From contig URAK01000016.1 in the NCBI GenBank assembly GCA_900545705.1, forward strand, positions 1 to 40,689: DNA of 40,689 bases. Direction: 5' to 3'. The position numbers were made by a program, and so were the translations under genes. Source of the stretch: an uncultured Opitutales bacterium (GTDB lineage Bacteria; Verrucomicrobiota; Verrucomicrobiia; Opitutales; Intestinicryptomonadaceae). This document shows, one piece after another, positions 1 to 7,543 of the stretch; position 1 is the first letter of the stretch; each line of letters begins with the position of its first letter. The notes beneath the pieces were generated by a model that was given only the letters and a program-made list of their open reading frames with translations, did not search any database and was not told where the DNA came from.

Positions 1-862
1 AAAGTGCGCAATATATTTCTGAAAAATACCCAAAAGAGTTAATGCGCAAAGATAATGCAAGCCATTACAAGAAATAAATGTTTACAGGCTATGATACCGA
101 TCAATCTATGTTGCGTATTGGTCCCATGAACATGATGCTGCATGGGGTTGACGAGCCTAAGATTTCTTATTTAGATTCTCTTAGTGCTAAGAATGAAGAA
201 CGCAATAAATATACGCTTATAATGGCAAATCCACCGTTTACCGGCAGCGTTTTTGAAAATTCCATCAGCCCGGATTTGACCGCACTTTGTAAGACAAAGA
301 AAACCGAACTGTTATTTTTAACTTTATTTACAAAAATGCTTGCCACAAGGGGGCTCTGCGCTTCTATTCTTTCCGACGATGTATTTTTTGGAAGCTCAAA
401 GGCGCACAAGGCAATTCGCAAGGAATTTGTTGGAATCAATAATTAGAGGCAATAATTTCAATGCCATCAGGCGTATTTAAGCCCTACGCTGGCGTTTCTA
501 CACCAATTTTGATTTTTACTAAAACCAATGCGGGCGGGACAGACAAAGTTTGGTTTTACGATATGAAAGCCGACGGGTTTAGTCTCGATGATAAACGCTC
601 TCCTTTGGGGCAAAGCGATATTCCTGACATCATAAAACGTTTCCACGACTTCACAGGCGAAGAAAAGCGCGAACAGGCAAAACAATCTTTATTTGTTCCA
701 AAGGACGAAATAGTTTCAAACGACTACGATCTTTCTATAAATAAATATAAGAAGATAGAGTACGTCCGCGAAGAGTACCCGCCTACATCTCAAATTCTCG
801 CCGAAATAAGGGCGCTTGAAACCGAAATTCAACAGGGCATTTCCGAATTGGAGAACTGCTAA
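1..862 (+). pseudogene. hsdM: type I restriction-modification DNA methyltransferase (HsdM), 3' part, broken
   Basis: The 3' half of an N6-adenine methyltransferase of a type I R-M system; the 5' part lies outside the window. Reading in frame from base 3, the product is recognisable HsdM up to an in-frame TAA at 75-77, just before MFTGYDTDQSMLRIG. The frame continues through the catalytic motif IV NPPF (about 229-240) to a TAG at 444-446. There the coding sequence resumes in another frame: a single missing T in AATAATTAGAGG restores the expected run NNLEAIISMPSGVF. The last part reads on to TAA at 860-862. Two independent lesions make a functional methyltransferase unlikely. An ATG restart at 78 or 461 could give fragments, but each would lack part of the fold. 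hsdS follows by one base, as in an intact operon. Confidence 0.9.
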
Positions 863-863
863 A

Positions 864-1451
864 ATGAGCAGGCACAGAATAAGAATTTCGGATCTTTTGG
901 GAAATCAAATAACGGGAGAATGGGGTAATGAATCATCTACAAATAATGCGATTCCTGTAATAAGAACAACAAACTTTTGTGGTGATGATCGAATAAACTT
1001 TGATGATATTGCATATAGGGATATCTCCATAGATAAAGTTAATAAGAAATATATAAAACCAAGAGATATAATTATAGAAAAATCAGGAAGAACTGACAAA
1101 AGGTCTGTAGGAAGAGTTGTATATTGCAGTAATGATTTTGAAGGCAAGAAAGTGTTATGCAATAGTTTTACACAAATTCTTAGGGTAAACAGTAGTGTCT
1201 TTAATCTCAGGTATGTATTTTATCTGATGTATTTTCGTTACAATATCGGTATTTCTAAATATTTTCAGAATAAAACAACATGAATTAGAAATCTTCAGAT
1301 AAAGGCATATTTAGATGATTATGTCTCAACTCCAAATTATGATAAATAAAGTAGAGTAGCATCAATCTTAGACCGCCTTCTTGCTTTAATAAATACACGA
1401 AAACAACAGTTATCTAAGTTTGATGAATTGGTGAAATCTCGATTTATATAA
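864..1451 (+). pseudogene. hsdS: type I restriction specificity subunit (HsdS), half-length and interrupted
   Basis: The start ATG at 864 follows the hsdM stop after one base. The first 139 codons encode one target-recognition domain (MSRHRIRISDLLGNQITGEW onward), ending at NKTT followed by TGA at 1281-1283. The same frame then gives IRNLQIKAYLDDYVSTPNYDK, in two parts a typical end of TRD1 and start of the conserved helix. A TAA at 1347-1349 follows, then SRVASILDRLLALINTRKQQ and LSKFDELVKSRFI, ending at TAA 1449-1451. Single-base changes (GGA to TGA, CAA to TAA) explain both stops. The second target-recognition domain normally after KSRFI is absent, so the gene is also truncated by half. 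The specificity subunit cannot be made whole, in line with the broken hsdM. Confidence 0.88.
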
Positions 1452-1546
1452 ACTTTGAAAATGCCTTTGACTCTCTTTTGTATTTTCACTCCTTTTAATA
1501 TTTTTCAAAATACTATACACAAATAATTGCTCTCTAAAATCCAATG

Positions 1547-1576
1547 TAAAAAATTGCCGCATTCTTTTGCGGCAAT
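1547..1576 (-). terminator. Rho-independent terminator of the GH78 gene
   Basis: Perfect 8-bp stem ATTGCCGC/GCGGCAAT (1553-1560 and 1569-1576) with an 8-base loop. On the minus strand it is followed by a run of six T (1548-1553), which fits the end of the rhamnosidase transcript. The rest of 1452-1600 is AT-rich and shows nothing else. Confidence 0.85.
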
Positions 1577-1600
1577 CTTTCTATACCATTTCCAAAGCTC

Positions 1601-4468
1601 CTATTGGTTCGGACGCAGCAGTATCTGATACTCTCCGGACGGCATTTTATCCACCGTCAACGTGCCGTCAGAATTCCTTATAAAATCCTTCTCCGGAACC
1701 TTGTAGCCATTTACGCGCACACTAGCGGAATTGCTCGTCGGGAATACCACCGTTCCCGTCGAATTCGGCGGGATTACTATCCGCCACTCCATCACTCCGT
1801 CGGAAACGCGCCATGAAGATGAAGCCAATCCGTACGGAGTCTCGTGCGTTCCGCTCGCAAAGGTTATTCCACCACCAAGCTTGGGATTGAATATTATATT
1901 TTTATACCCGGGGTTTGCCTCGTCGCGCCATATGCCTGCCACGCTTTTATACAGCCACTCGCCTATCGCTCCGTATGCATAATGGTTGAAGGAATTCATT
2001 CCAGCGTCGCCAAATCCGGTCTTGTGCGAATAACTGTTCCATCTTTCCCACATGGTCGTCGCCCCCTGCGTTATCGGATACAGCCACGACGGAAACCCCT
2101 CGTTTAGCAGAAGCCTGTATGCCAAATCCGTACGCCCGTACCTTGTCAATACTTCTGTCAGCAACGGCGTCCCTAAAAATCCGGTCCTCAAATATACGCC
2201 TGAATTCTCCAAGACTTTTACAAACCTTTCAAACGACTTCTCCCTTATTTCATCGGGCAATAAATCAAATCCCAACGCAACTAAATAAGCCGTCTGCGTC
2301 TCGTTGTCCACTGTGCCGTCTTCAAAAACATATTTTTTAGTAAATCCCTTCTTCGCCTTTTCGGAAATTGCCGCATATTTTTTCGCGTCGCCTTCCTTGC
2401 CGAGCACTTTCGCAACCTTAGACAGCAGCCCAGCGTTCCGCGCAAAGTACGCCGTTGTTATAAGCTCCGTATTCGTACCTTTTCTATGCGTGCTGCGAAC
2501 CTTGTCAAACTCCCATGCCTTCCTGTACTTTTCGGAAGCTTTCGGGTCTGCCGACTTCTCTATTTCACGCTTCGCAACATCTCCGTCAAGACCGTCCATA
2601 GAAAGCCAATCGCCGTAGCTCCATGCCGTGCATATGCCGTCTTTTGCATTTTTGTCCAGAAATTCCACAAACGCGCACATCGCGCCATAGTTTTCCTCCA
2701 ATATCTTCTTGTCGCCATACTGCAAATATATCTCCCACGGGCATACTATCATTGCAGCTCCCCATGTCGCTCCGCCTCCGCATTCGCCTGTCAATATATT
2801 CGGCGCTACTTTCGATACTGCGCCATCTTTTAGTTGCGCGTCCCTCAAATCGCGCGTCCATTTCGAGAAAAACGAGCATACGTCCATATTATACGCAGCA
2901 GTCGGAATAAATACGTGCGCATCGCCTGTCCACCCAAGCCGCTCGTCGCGTTGCGGACAATCTGTCGGCGTTGAAAAGAAGTTCCCCCTCTGCCCCCATT
3001 GTATGCAACTTTGCAGCATATTTACCTTCGGAACAGAGCATACGAAAGATCCTATTTGCCTCATGTCGTTGTGCAAAACTACGCCCTTGACCCAGTCCGC
3101 TTTCGGCTTCGCATTCTCGGGGAATCCCGACAACTCCACATATCTAAATCCATGATAGGTAAACAACGGATTCCACTCCTCTACGCCAAACCCCTTGCAT
3201 ATATAAGAATCCTGCGAGCGCGCTGAACGGTAATTTTTAGTGTACAACGTCCCGTCCTTTTCCAGCATCTCTGCAACGCGCACAGTTATCTTCCTGCCGG
3301 GCGCAGACGGTATTTTTATGCGCGGCCAGCCAACCATGTTCTGCCCGAGATCGAATATATACGTACCAGGCTTTACCTCATGCACTGATACCGGCGTTAA
3401 TTCCATCTCAGCCTTTATCGCAGGGCTCCTGCGCGGCTCTATCAACGGCTTCTCTCCTATTTCGGCGGCCGCAACTGGCTTGAACCCAACCTCCTCGTAA
3501 TCGCTCTCCGTCCAATCGCCAAGCTCGCGGCGGGCATCGTACTCCTCTCCGTGGTATATGTCGGAATACGTTATCGGCCCGTACGACCAATTCCAACTCC
3601 CGTCCGTCACAAAGCTCGCCTTGCGCCCATCTTTATAGACCACTTCGAGCTGCGCGGCTATTTCAGGCTTTTTGCCGTATAACGCCCTGTTGTTCCCCCA
3701 TGCAAGGTTGCCGGCATACCAACCGTCGGCAATTATCCCGGCAAGCGCATTGTCGCCTTCGTAAAGCATCTTGCTTACGTCGTATGTTGTTGCCTGGATA
3801 CGTTTGTTGTAGTCAGTCCAGCCTGGGCTCCAATAGTCGTCGCCCACTTTTTTGCCGTTTATATAAAATTGGTATATGCCGCGCGCTACTATATACAACC
3901 GCGCACTCTCTACATCGTCGTCAAGTCTTATATCCTTGCGCACGTATGTTGGCGGGAATGACTTCAGAATTTTCCTCTCTTTGCCGTCGCGGCTTTTTAT
4001 CGTCTCAAACTCCTGCTCCGCCGTATTTGATATCCACTTTGCGGACCAATCTGAATTTTTTGTAAGCCCAGCTTCAAAATACGCAGGCTCGGACCATTCA
4101 GACGCTCTGCCGGCCTCGTCCCATACGCGGACTTTCCAAAAATACCTCTCCCTAGACTTCGGCTCGGGTATCCCAGCGCCGACCCACACAGACTCGGAAG
4201 AATCCACTTTACCACTATCCCAAAGCGGATTCTCAGATAGTTCGCCTTTGCTTCGCGCAACCACAAGTTGGTACGCCGTTTGGCGCAATCCCTGCCCGTC
4301 AGTAGGCAGCTGCCAGGAAAACTTCATATTTTCCAACGACATTCCAACGGGATTCTCATAAAATTCCCCGACCGTAAGCTTTAAAGGTTTAAATTTTCCC
4401 TCTCCGGCAAAAGTGCAAACTCCCGCCACAAATATCGCGGCAACCGCCGCAAAAATTCGCCTCTTCAT
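1601..4468 (-). CDS. secreted alpha-L-rhamnosidase, GH78
   Basis: Predicted to hydrolyse terminal alpha-L-rhamnose from plant or host polysaccharides outside the cytoplasm. The 955-residue product begins with a signal peptide (MKRRIFAAVAAIFVAGVCTF, cut after an A). Upstream in-frame ATGs at 4504 and 4476 would only add a non-signal stretch, so 4468 is preferred. Domain order follows bacterial GH78: N-terminal fibronectin-like and beta-sandwich domains (to about residue 360), the (alpha/alpha)6 barrel, and a C-terminal beta domain (last 80 residues, ending SGEYQILLRPNQ). The barrel has the family signature TDCPQRDERLGWTGD (about 502-516), which carries acidic catalytic residues, then YGDWLSMD and TMWERWNSY. 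No clear ribosome-binding site is seen. It is a single-gene unit with its own terminator; no SusC/D-like partner is present. Confidence 0.93.
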   Translation of the reverse strand: MKRRIFAAVAAIFVAGVCTFAGEGKFKPLKLTVGEFYENPVGMSLENMKFSWQLPTDGQGLRQTAYQLVVARSKGELSENPLWDSGKVDSSESVWVGAGIPEPKSRERYFWKVRVWDEAGRASEWSEPAYFEAGLTKNSDWSAKWISNTAEQEFETIKSRDGKERKILKSFPPTYVRKDIRLDDDVESARLYIVARGIYQFYINGKKVGDDYWSPGWTDYNKRIQATTYDVSKMLYEGDNALAGIIADGWYAGNLAWGNNRALYGKKPEIAAQLEVVYKDGRKASFVTDGSWNWSYGPITYSDIYHGEEYDARRELGDWTESDYEEVGFKPVAAAEIGEKPLIEPRRSPAIKAEMELTPVSVHEVKPGTYIFDLGQNMVGWPRIKIPSAPGRKITVRVAEMLEKDGTLYTKNYRSARSQDSYICKGFGVEEWNPLFTYHGFRYVELSGFPENAKPKADWVKGVVLHNDMRQIGSFVCSVPKVNMLQSCIQWGQRGNFFSTPTDCPQRDERLGWTGDAHVFIPTAAYNMDVCSFFSKWTRDLRDAQLKDGAVSKVAPNILTGECGGGATWGAAMIVCPWEIYLQYGDKKILEENYGAMCAFVEFLDKNAKDGICTAWSYGDWLSMDGLDGDVAKREIEKSADPKASEKYRKAWEFDKVRSTHRKGTNTELITTAYFARNAGLLSKVAKVLGKEGDAKKYAAISEKAKKGFTKKYVFEDGTVDNETQTAYLVALGFDLLPDEIREKSFERFVKVLENSGVYLRTGFLGTPLLTEVLTRYGRTDLAYRLLLNEGFPSWLYPITQGATTMWERWNSYSHKTGFGDAGMNSFNHYAYGAIGEWLYKSVAGIWRDEANPGYKNIIFNPKLGGGITFASGTHETPYGLASSSWRVSDGVMEWRIVIPPNSTGTVVFPTSNSASVRVNGYKVPEKDFIRNSDGTLTVDKMPSGEYQILLRPNQ

Positions 4469-4609
4469 ACACTGCATTTTTTTAAAAATTCTACAATGCG
4501 TCAACTTAAATCGGAATATCCTTTCCCATATATTCGCAGTACGCTTTCAGAAAAATACACTAAAAAAATCCGAACTGCGAAACCCGCATTCGGATTTTTA
4601 GAAAGCCCG

Positions 4610-4885
4610 TTATTTGCGAGTGCGCCTATTTACAAAACCCTTCGCTTTTTTTGTAGGCTCGGACTTTTTACCTTTCCCAATCTTCTGCCCATTTGCTTTG
4701 TCTTTCCCAATCTTCTGCCCCTCCGCCGCCAGGCACTTTGACGCATCGGGACAATTCCCGGCCGCCGGGCAGTCGGCAGCTTTCGGGGAGGCGCTTTGAA
4801 CCGGCAAACTATCAGCCCCAGCTCCTTGCGCGCACAATGAAATTGCGGATATTAAAAATCCAGCCACCATTCCTGCAAACTTCAT
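4610..4885 (-). CDS. small secreted Cys- and Lys-rich repeat protein, unknown function
   Basis: A 91-residue protein with a signal peptide (MKFAGMVAGFLISAISLCAQ). The start at 4885 is set by that peptide and by AAAGGGA about ten bases upstream. The mature part has two halves. The first has Cys in six-residue steps (DCPAAG, NCPDAS, KCLAAE). The second holds a tandem copy of GQKIGK (GQKIGKDKAN then GQKIGKGKKSEP) and a basic tail ending NRRTRK. The DNA shows the matching duplication near 4677-4722. I do not recognise a family. Regular Cys spacing suggests disulfides or metal binding, and the basic tail suggests contact with a polyanion such as surface polysaccharide or nucleic acid, but both are guesses. 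It is divergent from ispA across about 140 bp. Confidence 0.7.
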   Translation of the reverse strand: MKFAGMVAGFLISAISLCAQGAGADSLPVQSASPKAADCPAAGNCPDASKCLAAEGQKIGKDKANGQKIGKGKKSEPTKKAKGFVNRRTRK

Positions 4886-5026
4886 ATCTTTAATCCCTTT
4901 CTGTTTGTATTTTTTATATATCGGAATTTTTTCTATCTCGACACGCAAAAAAAACCTTTGTTCAAAAAAATTCCCGAACAGAAAATAATGGTTTACAAAG
5001 GATTCCTTTATGCGAAAATCCCAATC

Positions 5027-5920
5027 ATGACTCCCCAAGAATTTAAATTATCTTTCGAAGAAAAAAGACAGGCTGTCGAAGCCGCAATTCAAAAATACCT
5101 TCCGCCGGCAAATACACGGCCGGCAATCGTGCATGAAGCCATGCACTATTCAATGGAAGCCGGCGGCAAAAGAATCCGCCCAATGCTTCTGCTTGCCGCA
5201 CACGAAATGTTCCCGTCGGAAATCGATCCTCTGCCGGCATGCGTCGCAATCGAGTGCCTCCACACTTATTCCCTTATCCACGATGACCTCCCGTGCATGG
5301 ATAATTCCGACCTGCGCCGCGGTAAACCTACCTGCCATAAAAAATTCGACGAAACTATGGCGCTGCTCGCGGGCGACGCGCTACTTACATATTCTTTCAG
5401 ACTTCTCGCAGACGCATATATGCAATACCCGAAAGTCGCCACGGGACTCGTATTCGACCTCGCAGACGCAGGCGGAAGCACAAAAATGATAGGCGGACAA
5501 GTCGAGGACGTACTTGGCGAAAGAGACGGGAAAATGACCCCGGACAAGCTTAACTTTATCCACCACAATAAAACCGCCGCGCTAATTACGGCCGCTGTCA
5601 CCATGGGCATCAGACTCGCAGACAGCTATGACGAACTTAAACTTCAAGCCGCGCGCGAAATCGGCAAAAATATAGGGCTCGCATTCCAGGTTATCGACGA
5701 TATTCTCGACGTCACGAGCGACGAAGCAACCCTCGGCAAAACCACGGGGCTCGACGCAGCAAACGAAAAAATGACTTACGTATCCCTCTACGGCATTGAA
5801 AAATCGAGGGAAATTGCCGCCCAGCTTACGCAGAAAGCAATTTCCGACTGCGAAAAGCTTAGCCCCAACTGCGCTTTCCTAAAAGCGCTCATCTCTTACA
5901 TGCAAAACAGAATCAATTAG
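5027..5920 (+). CDS. ispA: farnesyl diphosphate synthase (polyprenyl synthetase family)
   Basis: Condenses isopentenyl diphosphate with DMAPP and GPP to make farnesyl diphosphate, the precursor of undecaprenol and other isoprenoids; cytosolic. The 297-residue product has GGKRIRP (substrate phosphate binding, near 46-52), the first aspartate-rich motif DDLPCMD (about 85) followed by DLRRGKPTCH, the GGQVED segment, and the second motif DDILD near 223. Size and motifs fit short-chain trans-prenyltransferases of the IspA group; a geranylgeranyl synthase cannot be fully excluded from sequence. The start at 5027 (MTPQEFKLSFEEK) aligns best with family starts; ATGs at 4988 and 4958 are possible but add an unusual leader. 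fabV follows after 31 bp on the same strand and may be co-transcribed. Confidence 0.9.
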   Translation: MTPQEFKLSFEEKRQAVEAAIQKYLPPANTRPAIVHEAMHYSMEAGGKRIRPMLLLAAHEMFPSEIDPLPACVAIECLHTYSLIHDDLPCMDNSDLRRGKPTCHKKFDETMALLAGDALLTYSFRLLADAYMQYPKVATGLVFDLADAGGSTKMIGGQVEDVLGERDGKMTPDKLNFIHHNKTAALITAAVTMGIRLADSYDELKLQAAREIGKNIGLAFQVIDDILDVTSDEATLGKTTGLDAANEKMTYVSLYGIEKSREIAAQLTQKAISDCEKLSPNCAFLKALISYMQNRIN

Positions 5921-5951
5921 CCTATATAATATTTTAAGAAAGGACACTCCA

Positions 5952-7130
5952 ATGATTGTCGAACCAAAAGTAAAAGGATTCCTTTGCATAACAGCCCATC
6001 CCGAGGGCTGCGCGGAAAACGTGCGCGAACAAATCGCCTACGTCAAATCTAAAGGGAAAATCAAGGACGGCTGCAAGTCAGCTCTCATTATCGGCGCCTC
6101 CACAGGGTACGGCCTCGCTAGCAGAATAACGGCGGCGTTCGGTTGTGGCGCCGCGACTGTCGGCGTATTTTTCGAGCGCCCGGGCGACTCCGCCCGCCAG
6201 CGCCCGGCAAGCGCAGGCTGGTACAACACCGCCGAATTTACTAAACAGGCAAACGCCGCCGGCCTCTATTGCGCGAATATCAACGCCGACGCTTTCAGCG
6301 ACGAATGCAAAAAACAGGCAATAGACGCCATCAAAAAAAGCCCCCTCGGCAAAGTGGATTTAATAGTCTACTCTCTCGCCTCGCCCCGCCGCACGGATCC
6401 AAAGACGGGCGAAGTCTACAAAAGCGTGCTAAAAACTGTCGGCGAACCCCGCAAAGACAAGTCTTTAGACACCGACAAAGCGCAAGTCATAGAAGTCACT
6501 GTGCCCGCCGCTACTGAACGGGAAGTATTTGAAACCGTAAAGACAATGGGCGGCGAAGATTGGGAACTTTGGATAAACGCTCTCGACGAAGCGGGCGTCA
6601 TCGCAGAGGGCTGCACAAGCCTTGCCTACTCTTACATCGGGCCGGAACTGACCTACCCGATATACCGCAGCGGCACCATAGGGCTCGCAAAAAAAGATCT
6701 CGAAGCCGCCGCAAACAGAATAGACGCCACGCTAAAACTTAAGCGCGGGAAAGCATTCATATCTGTAAACAAGGCGCTCGTCACTCAGGCGAGCAGCGCA
6801 ATCCCGGTTGTTCCGCTCTATATATCAATCCTGTATAAGGTCATGAAAGAAAAAGGCGTTCATGAAGGGTGCATTGAGCAAATACAAAGGCTTTTTTCCA
6901 CGCAGCTTTACAACGACAACTGCCTCGATTTCGACGACGTCGGGCGCGTTAGAATCGACAATCTCGAATTGCGCGACGATGTCCAAAAAGCCGTCTTTGA
7001 AATTTGGCCAAAAGTAACAACAGAAAACCTAAACGAGCTCACTGATTTCTCCGGATATAAGAAGGAGTTTTTAAAGCTCTTTGGTTTCGGGCTTCCAAAC
7101 GTCGATTACAAAAAAGACGTTGAAATATAA
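5952..7130 (+). CDS. fabV: trans-2-enoyl-ACP/CoA reductase FabV
   Basis: NADH-dependent reduction of the trans-2 double bond, the last step of the fatty acid elongation cycle (or of crotonyl-CoA in related TER enzymes). The 392-residue length is typical. Seen are the Rossmann loop IIGASTGYGLASRI (47-60), GVFFERPGDS (71-80), and the Tyr-x8-Lys active-site motif of the family at Y238-K247 in YPIYRSGTIGLAKK, followed by VTQASSAIPVVPLYIS. The closing QLTDFSGY-type segment is present as LNELTDFSGYKKEF. A good ribosome-binding site (AAGAAAGGA, 5938-5946) lies just before the ATG. FabV is a triclosan-tolerant alternative to FabI; no fabI is seen here. It could act in butyrate-type fermentation as a TER, which sequence alone does not settle. 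Confidence 0.96.
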   Translation: MIVEPKVKGFLCITAHPEGCAENVREQIAYVKSKGKIKDGCKSALIIGASTGYGLASRITAAFGCGAATVGVFFERPGDSARQRPASAGWYNTAEFTKQANAAGLYCANINADAFSDECKKQAIDAIKKSPLGKVDLIVYSLASPRRTDPKTGEVYKSVLKTVGEPRKDKSLDTDKAQVIEVTVPAATEREVFETVKTMGGEDWELWINALDEAGVIAEGCTSLAYSYIGPELTYPIYRSGTIGLAKKDLEAAANRIDATLKLKRGKAFISVNKALVTQASSAIPVVPLYISILYKVMKEKGVHEGCIEQIQRLFSTQLYNDNCLDFDDVGRVRIDNLELRDDVQKAVFEIWPKVTTENLNELTDFSGYKKEFLKLFGFGLPNVDYKKDVEI

Positions 7131-7172
7131 GCTATCGCGCGGATATTTCACTCAACTCCAATCAAAAATGTT

Positions 7173-7203
7173 GGCGCTGATTTTTCAACCAGCGCCTTTT
7201 TAT
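7173..7203 (+). terminator. Rho-independent terminator after fabV
   Basis: Stem GGCGCTG/CAGCGCC (7173-7179 and 7190-7196), 10-base loop, followed by TTTTTATTTT. Fits the end of the ispA-fabV transcript. Confidence 0.88.
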
Positions 7204-7494
7204 TTTCGCCTAAAAAATTATCAGCCGGCATTCAGCAAACAATGCTCGCCCGAAAAAACATAAAAAATCTCCGCATTTTTTATTTCTTCCGCCAAAATAC
7301 GCATGCGCGCTGGACAGAAAAAAATTTTTTTTAATCTCCGTTTATTTTTAGGCTTACAAATTATGCGCAAAAAAATATTTGCAGTCGGAAATTCTTATTA
7401 CCTTGCTATCTCTTTATTACTGTTCTACGTGGAACATTTCTCTGCTTGCATAAATGCAAAACAATCTGACGGTAATTTCCACTTTTTCGATAGT
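7204..7494. other. non-coding spacer between fabV and the GH127 gene
   Basis: About 290 bases between two convergent genes. No supported gene: the short frames have poly-A/T-driven composition. The only clear signal is a parS-like site at 7421-7436, listed separately. Confidence 0.6.
7421..7436. other. parS-like site, one mismatch
   Basis: TGTTCTACGTGGAACA differs at one base (T for C at position 6) from the exact palindrome TGTTCCACGTGGAACA found twice elsewhere in the window. That palindrome matches the parS centromere element bound by ParB. It sits in a non-coding spacer. Confidence 0.72.
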
Positions 7495-7522
7495 AAAAAA
7501 AAAGCGCGCATATCAGCGCGCC
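7495..7522 (-). terminator. Rho-independent terminator of the GH127 gene
   Basis: Stem GCGCGC/GCGCGC (7504-7509 and 7516-7521) with a 6-base loop; on the minus strand nine T follow (7495-7503). Confidence 0.88.
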
Positions 7523-7543
7523 CATGCAATCTCAATTTCCGAT

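Noticed and set aside
1281..1349. In-frame TGA and TAA in hsdS as possible recoding
   Set aside because: Both stop types occur, the upstream hsdM also has a frameshift, and no SECIS-like or readthrough signal is seen; decay is simpler.
5276..5567. Two TTATCCAC sequences resembling DnaA boxes
   Set aside because: Both lie in conserved ispA codons, each deviates from the TTATNCACA consensus at the last base, and there is no AT-rich unwinding region beside them.
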